Assembly (NCBI GenBank): GCA_016297265.1
Contig: JAEDHB010000005.1
Coordinates: 1-63,219 of the forward strand
Direction: 5' to 3'
DNA length: 63,219 nt
Source: Butyrivibrio sp.
GTDB taxonomy: Bacteria; Bacillota; Clostridia; Lachnospirales; Lachnospiraceae
In this document: one piece after another, positions 25,410 to 32,304 of the stretch
How positions within the stretch are numbered: position 1 is the first letter of the stretch
Layout of the letters: the number at the start of each line of letters is the position of its first letter
Program-made: the position numbers and the translations under genes
Notes under the pieces: generated by a model
The model's input: the letters and a program-made list of their open reading frames with translations, nothing else
Databases searched by the model: none
What the model was told of the DNA's origin: nothing

Positions 25410-25892
25410 CTATTTTGGCATTTTGCCAAACTGCATGACATATTCGCTTTCGCCTCTGTCATATCTGATAAGCTGTTCATCGGTTGCATAAACCATACCA
25501 AGCTCACCGACAGCTCTGTTATAAATATTATTATAGTCAATTCCTGTGTCGATGGCAAGTTTCTTCAAATCATTCTGTTCTTTGAGCGCAGTATATTCTG
25601 ACTGAAGCCTTGCAAGCTCAGCATCATTTTCATATTTTTTATTCTTGTTGGCAATAAATTTCACGCATGTAAAGAGCATGGCAACCATTGCACATGCAAT
25701 GAAAAAAGTAAAAAGTCCGCCAATTTTTCTTGCATTTCTCTGATTCTCTGCTATTACTCTTTGCTCTTCCCTGTTTCTGCGTTCAACTTCAATATTTCTT
25801 TTTCTCTCAGGCGTGCGTAAAGGCACTTCCTCATATCTCTTTGGAGCAGCGCTTCCGCCAATGTATTTTTCCCTATATCTTCCCTCTGCCAT
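25410..25892 (-). CDS. ftsL: Cell-division protein FtsL-like
   Basis: A 160-residue bitopic protein of the FtsL/DivIC type. A long basic cytoplasmic region (RYEEVPLRTPERKRNIEVERR) leads to a membrane segment at about 57-78 (LFTFFIACAMVAMLFTCV), followed by a leucine-zipper-like coiled coil (NDAELARLQSEYTALKEQND) and a short tail. It scaffolds FtsQ and the division PBP. The identification rests on topology and position between rsmH and the PBP gene, since FtsL sequences diverge strongly. A DivIC-like partner is not seen in the window. Confidence 0.83.
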   Translation of the reverse strand: MAEGRYREKYIGGSAAPKRYEEVPLRTPERKRNIEVERRNREEQRVIAENQRNARKIGGLFTFFIACAMVAMLFTCVKFIANKNKKYENDAELARLQSEYTALKEQNDLKKLAIDTGIDYNNIYNRAVGELGMVYATDEQLIRYDRGESEYVMQFGKMPK

Positions 25893-25907
25893 AATTCAGC
25901 CTCCCTG

Positions 25908-26849
25908 CTAATTTATCTGTCGCTCAAACACTCTCAACTTGGAGCTTTTTGAACGCTTATTTTCTGCTATTTCTTCATCACCGGGAACAATTGGTTTTCT
26001 TGTAACAACTATTCCCTTTGGTTTGTTATTGCACACACACACCGGAAAATCAGGTGGGCATGTACAGGTATTGACATTGTCCCTGAATTTATTCTTTACA
26101 ATTCTGTCCTCAAGAGAATGAAATGTAATAATGCACAGTCTTCCTTTGTCCGACAGCCTGTCTATCATTTCATCAATTGATTTTTCCAGAACTTCAAGTT
26201 CTCTATTCACTTCTATTCTTATTGCCTGGAAAGTTTTTTTTGCAGGATGACCGTTCTGCCTGAATTTGGCCGGTATCGCTGCTCTTATTATTTCATTCAG
26301 CTGACCCGCAGTTCTGATTCTTTCCTTCTGCCTTGCCGCAACTATATGCTTGGCAATATTCTTGGCAAATTTATCTTCGCCGTAATTCTTAATTATCCTG
26401 AACAATTCCATCTCGGAATAATCATTGACAACATCTTCAGCCGTCAGTTCCTGTCTGTTGTCCATTCTCATATCCAGGACCGCGTCTTCATCATTGTAGG
26501 TAAATCCCCTCTGTGCCGTGTCCAGCTGATATGACGAAACACCTATATCTAACAGAATGCCGTCAACCTTATCAATTCCCAGCTCATCGAGTACCTTCAT
26601 CATATTGCAATAGTTATCTCTTACAATTGTAACCTTTGCTCCAAAAGGCTTAAGCCTCTCCGTTGCTGCTCTTATTGCATCCTCATCCTGGTCAATCCCG
26701 ATGAGTCTGCCCTTGTCACCCAATTTCTCACATATATGATATGAATGACCGGCACCACCCAGCGTACCGTCCACATATATTCCGTCAGGTTTGATGTCAA
26801 GACTTTTAATTGTCTCCTCCAGAAGAACAGATTTGTGATTAAACTCCAT
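25908..26849 (-). CDS. rsmH: 16S rRNA (cytosine-1402-N4)-methyltransferase
   Basis: Uses SAM to methylate C1402 in the ribosomal P site. The 313-residue product opens with the family signature HKSVLLEETIKSL, then the SAM-binding VDGTLGGAGHSYHIC, LLDIGVSSYQLD, and ends with VTRKPIVPGDEEIAENKRSK. It starts 11 nt after mraZ, the standard order of the dcw cluster, and should be under MraZ control. A Cys-rich loop, TCTCPPDFPVCVC, appears near residue 260 as in many Firmicute homologues. Confidence 0.97.
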   Translation of the reverse strand: MEFNHKSVLLEETIKSLDIKPDGIYVDGTLGGAGHSYHICEKLGDKGRLIGIDQDEDAIRAATERLKPFGAKVTIVRDNYCNMMKVLDELGIDKVDGILLDIGVSSYQLDTAQRGFTYNDEDAVLDMRMDNRQELTAEDVVNDYSEMELFRIIKNYGEDKFAKNIAKHIVAARQKERIRTAGQLNEIIRAAIPAKFRQNGHPAKKTFQAIRIEVNRELEVLEKSIDEMIDRLSDKGRLCIITFHSLEDRIVKNKFRDNVNTCTCPPDFPVCVCNNKPKGIVVTRKPIVPGDEEIAENKRSKSSKLRVFERQIN

Positions 26850-26860
26850 CCCGTTCCTCC

Positions 26861-27298
26861 TTAAATTGAAAATCCGAGAGTTTCCATATTTGCTGCAATT
26901 TCATCCATATTTCCTTCAAACTCGCTGTTGGATGCTTCAAAACGTTCCTTATCCCAAATCTCAATCTTACTTGCAGATCCAATAAGAACAACCTCTTTCT
27001 CAAGTCCTGCGAACTCTCGAAGGACCTGTGGTAAAAGAATACGTCCCTGCTTATCAATCTCACACTCAGCGGCACCTGCCAGGAAAAATCTTGTAAACTG
27101 TCTTGTGTTCTTATTAGTAATTGGTAAGGTTGCCAGTTTCTCCTCAAATGCCTTCCACTCCGGTTCGGCATATCCGTAAAGGCAACCATCAAGTCCCTTT
27201 GTAACAACAAAGCTTTGCCCAAGCTTGTCTCTAAACTTAGCAGGAATGATAACTCGTCCTTTTGCGTCAATTGAGTGATTATATTGACCCATGAACAT
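26861..27298 (-). CDS. mraZ: Transcriptional regulator MraZ
   Basis: An AbrB-fold DNA-binding protein of 145 residues that represses its own dcw operon. Both SpoVT-like halves are visible: MGQYNHSIDAKGRVIIPAKFR and, from about residue 80, CEIDKQGRILLPQVLREFA. I place the start at ATG 27298 (MFMGQYN) with GGGAGG 8 nt upstream; the frame remains open for 17 more codons, but those precede any SD and overlap the leader. Five 10-bp-spaced MraZ boxes lie 48-94 bp upstream of this start, which fits autoregulation. Confidence 0.96.
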   Translation of the reverse strand: MFMGQYNHSIDAKGRVIIPAKFRDKLGQSFVVTKGLDGCLYGYAEPEWKAFEEKLATLPITNKNTRQFTRFFLAGAAECEIDKQGRILLPQVLREFAGLEKEVVLIGSASKIEIWDKERFEASNSEFEGNMDEIAANMETLGFSI

Positions 27299-27345
27299 CG
27301 TTACCACCTCCCAATCTGATATAATCCGGCAAATCATGAAATCTA

Positions 27346-27392
27346 CCACTTCATACCACTTTGTTACACAAAGTCACACTTTTCACCACTGA
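27346..27392 (-). promoter_or_regulatory. MraZ operator: five boxes with 10-bp period
   Basis: Read on the minus strand the boxes are TCAGTGG (27386-27392), AAAGTGT (27376-27382), TTTGTGT (27366-27372), AAAGTGG (27356-27362) and GAAGTGG (27346-27352). Each is 7 bp followed by 3 spacer bases, an exact 10-bp period. As I recall it, the MraZ consensus described in mollicutes is AAAGTG(T/G) repeated every 10 bp. The array starts at the predicted transcription start and runs into the leader, so bound MraZ would block initiation or early elongation. Confidence 0.85.
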
Positions 27393-27399
27393 TAAGGCT

Positions 27400-27428
27400 A
27401 TTTTATTCCAATTTGACATAAATATCAA
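27400..27428 (-). promoter_or_regulatory. Sigma-A promoter of the mraZ/dcw operon
   Basis: TTGATA (27423-27428) and TAAAAT (27400-27405) on the minus strand with a 17-bp spacer. The predicted transcription start near 27393 coincides with the first MraZ box. Confidence 0.8.
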
Positions 27429-27595
27429 GTATTTTTTTCATATTTTACGGACTTTTTTCGTTTGTGGGGGTTGGTGGGAGATATTCCCGGAAAAATATAT
27501 AAAAATTGCCTTGTGTGGGGAGTCGGCCGGATGTCTACGCGTAAAATCCCATAATCTGATGAATTCATCGTAATCTCTGCAATCTGCATAAAAAA
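27429..27595. other. Intergenic DNA between the mraZ promoter and the lgt terminator
   Basis: The gene-free stretch 27299-27652 holds the mraZ leader, operator and promoter on its left and the lgt terminator on its right. In between I see only a perfect 12-bp palindrome, GATGAATTCATC (27558-27569), a small GGGA-TTCCC type inverted repeat near 27477, and no convincing gene. Confidence 0.5.
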
Positions 27596-27631
27596 AGGTT
27601 GCTGTTCTACATTTCTGTAAAACAACAACCT
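27596..27631 (-). terminator. Terminator of lgt
   Basis: A long stem (AGGTTGCTGTT-TACA pairing with TGTA-AACAACAACCT, two mismatches) around loop TTTC is followed on the minus strand by seven T. It stands 22 nt past the lgt stop and shields the mraZ promoter from readthrough. Confidence 0.88.
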
Positions 27632-27652
27632 GATATTGAACTATTCAATTAT

Positions 27653-28837
27653 TTATTCCATCTTTTCCTCAGTACCTTCTTCTGAAGTCTCAGTACTCTC
27701 TTCCGGAGCCTCTGCACTCTCTTCCAGTGCCTCTGCACTCTCTTCCGGAGCCTCTGCACTCTCTTCCGGAGCTTCTGCGCTCTCTTCCGGAGCCTCTGCA
27801 CTCTCTTCCGGAGCCTCCGCACCTTCTGCAACTGAGCCTGACTTCGCCGCTTTTTTCGCTGCCTTCTTTGCTGCCTTTTCAGCCTCAGCTTTTTTTGCTT
27901 CTTCCTTCTCAGCAGCTCTTGCGGCCTTTCTCTCTTCCCTGTTCATCTTAGGTGGAATTGGATCAATCTGTGATTCTTTTCCTCTAAGTCTGATTCTCAT
28001 AACAATGATAAATGCAAGTGCCGCAACAAAAAGAACAAGTGACAGCATCTGTGATACGGCAATGCCCTTAACCTGCAGCTGGTCCGTTCTGAAGCCCTCA
28101 ATAAAAAATCTGATTATTCCGTATCCCATAAGATAACGGCAGAAATTTTCGCCATAGAATTTTTTCTTATCCCTGAAAATAACAAGAATGAGAATAAGAA
28201 TCAGATTCAAAACACTCTCATACAGGAATGTAGGCTGGCACTGGATGTATTTCTGTCCATTGACATATACCATAAGTTCCTCGCTCTTAACAGCGGCATC
28301 CTCGTAAGGAATCTGCATTGTAAAAACAGTATTGCCGACATTGAACTTCTTAGAGAGGAAAGTATATGTAAATGAACCATAACATTCCCTGTTAAAGAAA
28401 TTACCCCATCTTCCGATAATCTGACCTGTCAAAAGACCAAATACTGCAGTATCCGCAAATTTCCAGAATTTAATTTTTCTTATTTTGCAGAAAATAACAG
28501 CAACAAGGGCAGCACCTATTACCGCACCGTATATTGCCATTCCGCCGCTTCTGAGGTTAAATATCTGACCCAGATTATCCTTAAAGCTATCCCACTCAAA
28601 AGCAACATAGTAAAGCCTTGCACCTATAATACCACCAATAATACCGAAAATAGTATAGTCGATGTACAAATCTACCTTCTGGCCTGTTCTTCTTGCTTCT
28701 TTATATGCCACCAATGCTCCGAATACCATTGACAGCGCCATAATTACGCCATAAAAAGCGATTTCACGATTAAAAATGGTAAAACCCTTTTCAACCAGAA
28801 CTTCAAATCCCAATTTAGGAAATCTAATAGCTCCCAT
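27653..28837 (-). CDS. lgt: Prolipoprotein diacylglyceryl transferase with repeat tail
   Basis: Transfers diacylglycerol from phosphatidylglycerol to the lipobox Cys of prolipoproteins in the membrane. The 394-residue product (start ATG 28837 with AAAGGAG 8 nt upstream) has an N-terminal Lgt domain of about 290 residues: the early REIAFYGVIMALSM, then GARLYYVAFEW, and the signature GRWGNFFNRECYG. About 100 extra residues follow the last membrane segment: a Lys/Ala-rich helix (KKAEAEKAAKKAAKKAAK), then seven acidic heptads of type APEESAE. The tail is unusual for Lgt and is probably cytoplasmic. Upstream in-frame codons lie inside the promoter. Confidence 0.95.
   Translation of the reverse strand: MGAIRFPKLGFEVLVEKGFTIFNREIAFYGVIMALSMVFGALVAYKEARRTGQKVDLYIDYTIFGIIGGIIGARLYYVAFEWDSFKDNLGQIFNLRSGGMAIYGAVIGAALVAVIFCKIRKIKFWKFADTAVFGLLTGQIIGRWGNFFNRECYGSFTYTFLSKKFNVGNTVFTMQIPYEDAAVKSEELMVYVNGQKYIQCQPTFLYESVLNLILILILVIFRDKKKFYGENFCRYLMGYGIIRFFIEGFRTDQLQVKGIAVSQMLSLVLFVAALAFIIVMRIRLRGKESQIDPIPPKMNREERKAARAAEKEEAKKAEAEKAAKKAAKKAAKSGSVAEGAEAPEESAEAPEESAEAPEESAEAPEESAEALEESAEAPEESTETSEEGTEEKME
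27668..27814 (-). repeat. 21-bp tandem repeats in the lgt 3' end
   Basis: Seven consecutive 21-bp units encode acidic heptads: APEESAE four times, then ALEESAE, APEESTE and TSEEGTE. The middle copies are nearly identical in DNA, so copy number may vary between strains. Confidence 0.92.
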
Positions 28838-28869
28838 TTGAATATCTCCTTTATCAATAACTAAACTGT

Positions 28870-28898
28870 ATTCTAATACATAACCGCACAAATTTCAA
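28870..28898 (-). promoter_or_regulatory. Sigma-A promoter of lgt
   Basis: TTGAAA (28893-28898) and TAGAAT (28870-28875) on the minus strand, spacer 17 bp. Transcription should begin near 28863, consistent with the start at 28837. Confidence 0.7.
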
Positions 28899-28957
28899 CT
28901 TGAAAAATGTGATTAAACTTTGTCCCGGAAAGTTTTTAAACAAAATCAATCAATTTA

Positions 28958-28986
28958 TTGTATAGATTTGCATAATATGTTATATT
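28958..28986 (+). promoter_or_regulatory. Candidate sigma-A promoter of ychF
   Basis: TTGTAT (28958-28963) and TATATT (28981-28986) with a 17-bp spacer, divergent from lgt. A small hairpin, AAGCC-TCAC-GGCTT (29001-29014), lies in the leader. Confidence 0.55.
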
Positions 28987-29033
28987 TTAATGGATTAGCG
29001 AAGCCTCACGGCTTATGAAAGGAAAAGAATAAA

Positions 29034-30131
29034 ATGAAACTCGGAATAGTAGGATTGCCAAATGTAGGCAAAAGTACACTTTTTAACTCATTAACCAAAG
29101 CAGGCGCTGAATCTGCCAACTATCCATTCTGCACAATCGACCCTAATGTCGGTGTCGTACTTGTTCCGGATGAGAGACTCGGGCTTCTTGCAAAGCTCTA
29201 CAATTCAGCCAAAATAACCCCTGCAGTAATCGAATTTGTTGATATCGCAGGTCTGGTAAAGGGAGCTTCCAAGGGCGAAGGTCTTGGCAACCAGTTTCTC
29301 TCCCACATCAGGGAAACCGATGCCATTGTCCATGTTGTAAGATGCTTTGAGAATACCAACATCGTTCATGTGGATGGTTCAATCAATCCGCTCAGAGATA
29401 TTGAAACCATCAATTACGAACTTATTTTTTCGGATTTGGATATCCTTGAGCGAAGAATTGCCAAGGTTGTAAAGGGCGCACGCAATGATAAAGCCCTTGC
29501 AAAAGAACTTGAACTGCTCAACAGACTTAAGGCACACCTTGAAAACAGCTGTTCCGCAAGAACTTTTGAGCCGGAAGACGAGGACGAGCAGGCACTTCTT
29601 GCCTCCTACGGACTTCTTACCGCCAAGCCTGTAATCTATGCTGCAAATGTTAGCGAAGATGATTTGGCAGATGACGGAGCAGGCAACGAAATGGTTGCAA
29701 AAGTAAGAGAATTTGCTGCAACTGAAGGCAGCGAGGTATTTGTTGTATGTGCCAAGATTGAGGAAGAAATATCGGAGCTTGATGATGATGAGAAATCAAT
29801 GTTTCTTGAAGATCTGGGTCTTAAGGAATCCGGACTGGACAAACTTATCAAAGCAAGTTATAAGCTTCTCGGCTTAATCAGCTATCTCACGGCGGGCGAG
29901 ACAGAGACAAGAGCCTGGACCATCAAAAAAGGCACCAAGGCTCCTCAGGCCGCAGGCAAAATACATAGTGATTTTGAGCGCGGCTTTATCAAAGCAGAGG
30001 TTGTATATTACGAAGACCTGCTCAACTGCGGTTCATACACGGCAGCCAAGGAAAAAGGCCTTGTAGGCATAGAAGGCAAGGAATATGTTGTCAAAGACGG
30101 TGATGTAATCTTATTCAGATTCAATGTCTAA
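29034..30131 (+). CDS. ychF: Ribosome-associated ATPase YchF/EngD
   Basis: An Obg-family P-loop protein of 365 residues that in this family prefers ATP and binds ribosomes; it is linked to oxidative-stress responses. It has MKLGIVGLPNVGKSTLFNSL at the start, a G2/G3 region with FVDIAGLVKGASKGEGLGNQ, a coiled-coil insertion (residues 130-170) and a C-terminal TGS domain (about 280-365, ending DGDVILFRFNV). The SD is AAAGGA before ATG. The last 21 bp overlap the convergent thiN gene, leaving no space for a terminator. Confidence 0.96.
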   Translation: MKLGIVGLPNVGKSTLFNSLTKAGAESANYPFCTIDPNVGVVLVPDERLGLLAKLYNSAKITPAVIEFVDIAGLVKGASKGEGLGNQFLSHIRETDAIVHVVRCFENTNIVHVDGSINPLRDIETINYELIFSDLDILERRIAKVVKGARNDKALAKELELLNRLKAHLENSCSARTFEPEDEDEQALLASYGLLTAKPVIYAANVSEDDLADDGAGNEMVAKVREFAATEGSEVFVVCAKIEEEISELDDDEKSMFLEDLGLKESGLDKLIKASYKLLGLISYLTAGETETRAWTIKKGTKAPQAAGKIHSDFERGFIKAEVVYYEDLLNCGSYTAAKEKGLVGIEGKEYVVKDGDVILFRFNV

Positions 30132-30761
30132 AGATTCAACAACAATAAGATTTCCACTGTCAAAATATACCGTAGCATGAGAATCAACAATTTCATTGCT
30201 CACGCATCTTGAAGAACCGGGGCTTAAGTCATATCCGTCAAGGGTATACTTAAACCCCTTTAGTTTTATGTTTTTCACAACGCCGTCAAAAGGAATAAAA
30301 GAAATATATTTTCCGAAGCATTTATCCCTTTCAAGAGAAAAGGAATGTGTTGCAACATATACTATATTTTTTTTGTCAACAAGTCTCGCCTCAAGACCGT
30401 TTTGTGCGGCAATATACAGATTGTGCACCGTGGCTAAAAAATGGTCAAGACGCCCTCCTGTGCCGCAAATAATATCAACATCACTGTTCAGTCCAACCGC
30501 TTCCCGCACTGCAATTTCCGTGTCAGTATCATCCTTTTCAGGCTTGAATTTTCTAACCATGACACCCTTTGCCTCATAGACTGACAAATCAATGCTGCAG
30601 GAATCAAAATCCCCCACAACCAGATTAGGTAACACTCCCAGCTCTTTTGCATACTGCAGTCCCTTATCCACAGCAATAATGTAGTCATACCTATTTTTTT
30701 CTAAAAAGCGGGCGGCAAATTCCTTGTTAAATCTGCCGCCGGTAATAATCAATGTTTTCAT
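30111..30761 (-). CDS. thiN: Thiamine pyrophosphokinase
   Basis: Makes thiamine diphosphate from thiamine and ATP. The 216-residue product shows the N-terminal DYIIAVDKGLQYAKELGVLPN, VGDFDSC, KFKPEKDDTDTEIAVREA and GGRLDHFLATVHNLY, with a C-terminal substrate domain (SFIPFDG onward). It closes the fifteen-gene block and shares one base with the rpe stop (TAATG), so translation is coupled. Its 3' end overlaps ychF. This rpe-thiN pairing after rsgA is common in Firmicutes. Confidence 0.93.
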   Translation of the reverse strand: MKTLIITGGRFNKEFAARFLEKNRYDYIIAVDKGLQYAKELGVLPNLVVGDFDSCSIDLSVYEAKGVMVRKFKPEKDDTDTEIAVREAVGLNSDVDIICGTGGRLDHFLATVHNLYIAAQNGLEARLVDKKNIVYVATHSFSLERDKCFGKYISFIPFDGVVKNIKLKGFKYTLDGYDLSPGSSRCVSNEIVDSHATVYFDSGNLIVVESLDIESE

Positions 30762-31414
30762 TATCCGATTAACTCCATCAAAGTCTTTGCATTTTCGCCC
30801 GCATTATTCTTGAATACGGCAGAGCCTGCAACCAAAATATCGGCGCCGCACTCAGCAACAGCCTTAATATTGGATGCATTCACACCACCATCAACCTCAA
30901 TAAGGAAATTCATGTTATTTTCACGACGGATTTCTGCTATCTCACGAAGCTTTGCATAAGAATTTTCAATGAATGACTGACCGCCAAAGCCCGGTTCAAC
31001 ACTCATAATAAGCACCATATCAACATATGGGAGGAACGGTACAAGCTCCGCCACCGGAGTCTTTGGATTGATTGAAATCGCAGGCCTTGCGCCAAGCTCC
31101 CTAATCGCCTTAAGTGTGCCCGCAACATCCTTGCATGCCTCAACATGAATTGTTATTATGTCCGCACCGCTCTTTTTTATGACCTCGATATATCTCTCAG
31201 GGTCGATTACCATCATATGCACGTCAAAAATCATATCGGTATTCTTTCTGAGTGATTCGATAACAGGCATTCCAAAAGAAATACTTGGCACGAAAATACC
31301 ATCCATAACATCAAGATGAAGATATTTTACCCCGACGCTTTCAATTTCCTTTAACTGTTCTCCCACTCTTGCAAAATCCGCAGCAAGAAGTGATGGTGCA
31401 ATCTGCTTACTCAT
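30761..31414 (-). CDS. rpe: Ribulose-phosphate 3-epimerase
   Basis: Interconverts ribulose-5-phosphate and xylulose-5-phosphate in the pentose phosphate pathway. The 217-residue TIM barrel shows APSLLAADFARVGEQ, HLDVMDGIFVPSISFG with metal-binding His and Asp, FDVHMMV, VLIMSVEPGFGGQSF and EVDGGVNASN, plus the phosphate loop VAGSAVFKN. It overlaps rsgA upstream and thiN downstream by a single base each. Confidence 0.96.
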   Translation of the reverse strand: MSKQIAPSLLAADFARVGEQLKEIESVGVKYLHLDVMDGIFVPSISFGMPVIESLRKNTDMIFDVHMMVIDPERYIEVIKKSGADIITIHVEACKDVAGTLKAIRELGARPAISINPKTPVAELVPFLPYVDMVLIMSVEPGFGGQSFIENSYAKLREIAEIRRENNMNFLIEVDGGVNASNIKAVAECGADILVAGSAVFKNNAGENAKTLMELIG

Positions 31415-32292
31415 TAATATTTCCTCTTCGCTTTCAATTCGTCATATAATTCCCGGTATATGGAATATCTTACGGAATTAATTTTTCCTTCGACAACCGC
31501 ATTTTTTACCGCACAATCAGGCTCGTTGACATGAACACATCCGTTGAACCTGCAGCATCCCTCATATTCAGCAAATTCATCAAAATAGTATCTCAATTCA
31601 TCCGCTTCCATTTCCGGCAGCTCAAGGGACGTAAACCCCGGAGTATCCATAATATATGTATCCTCATCCACAGAAAAAATTTCCGTATGTCTCGTAGTAT
31701 GCTTACCTCTGTTGATTTTTTCGCTGATGGAACCGGTCTGTGAATTTGCATTAGGAAAAATATAATTCAAAATTGATGATTTTCCGACTCCTGACGGACC
31801 TGCAAGTGCAGTTGTTTTTCCAACCAGAATGTCTTTCAGATTATCAATTCCTTCTCCGGTCTTTACGCTGGTAGAAATAACCTTGCAGCCGCTTCCTTCA
31901 AAAACAGCCATAATTTTCTCCACCTCTTCGACCTTCAGCTGGTCGCTCTTATTAAAACAAATCACTGTTTCAATATCATTCTTACTCATCAGCACCAGAA
32001 ATCTTGACAACAGAGTATAATTCGGCGCCGGTGAAGCTGAGGCAAAAACAATCAGTGCCCCATCTATATTGGCCACCGCCGGTCTTATAAGTTCATTATT
32101 TCTGGGAAGAAGTTTAATAATATTTCCCGTATGTTCTTTTTCATCGATAATATCTATCTCGACATTATCTCCCACCAGGGGCTTCTGTTTCTTATTTCTG
32201 AAAATACCCTTGGCCTTACATTCGTACACACCGGCATTGCCGGTGTGCACATAATAGAATCCTGCGATTCCTTTTATTATTTTACCAATCAT
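31414..32292 (-). CDS. rsgA: Ribosome small-subunit GTPase RsgA
   Basis: A circularly permuted GTPase of 292 residues that checks late 30S assembly. After an OB-like N-terminal domain come the motifs in permuted order: CFNKSDQL (G4), then the P-loop LAGPSGVGKSSILNY, then MDTPGFTSLEL (G3). The C-terminal zinc site is CRFNGCVHVNEPDCAVK (three Cys and one His). It starts 12 nt after prkC and overlaps rpe by one base, the usual Firmicute order prpC-prkC-rsgA-rpe-thiN. Confidence 0.96.
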   Translation of the reverse strand: MIGKIIKGIAGFYYVHTGNAGVYECKAKGIFRNKKQKPLVGDNVEIDIIDEKEHTGNIIKLLPRNNELIRPAVANIDGALIVFASASPAPNYTLLSRFLVLMSKNDIETVICFNKSDQLKVEEVEKIMAVFEGSGCKVISTSVKTGEGIDNLKDILVGKTTALAGPSGVGKSSILNYIFPNANSQTGSISEKINRGKHTTRHTEIFSVDEDTYIMDTPGFTSLELPEMEADELRYYFDEFAEYEGCCRFNGCVHVNEPDCAVKNAVVEGKINSVRYSIYRELYDELKAKRKY

Positions 32293-32304
32293 ATAATATC
32301 CTGA

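Noticed and set aside
27636..28136. Plus-strand Ser/Ala-rich repeat frame opposite lgt
   Set aside because: It is the complement of the lgt acidic repeats; it lacks an SD and reads through the conserved lgt domain.
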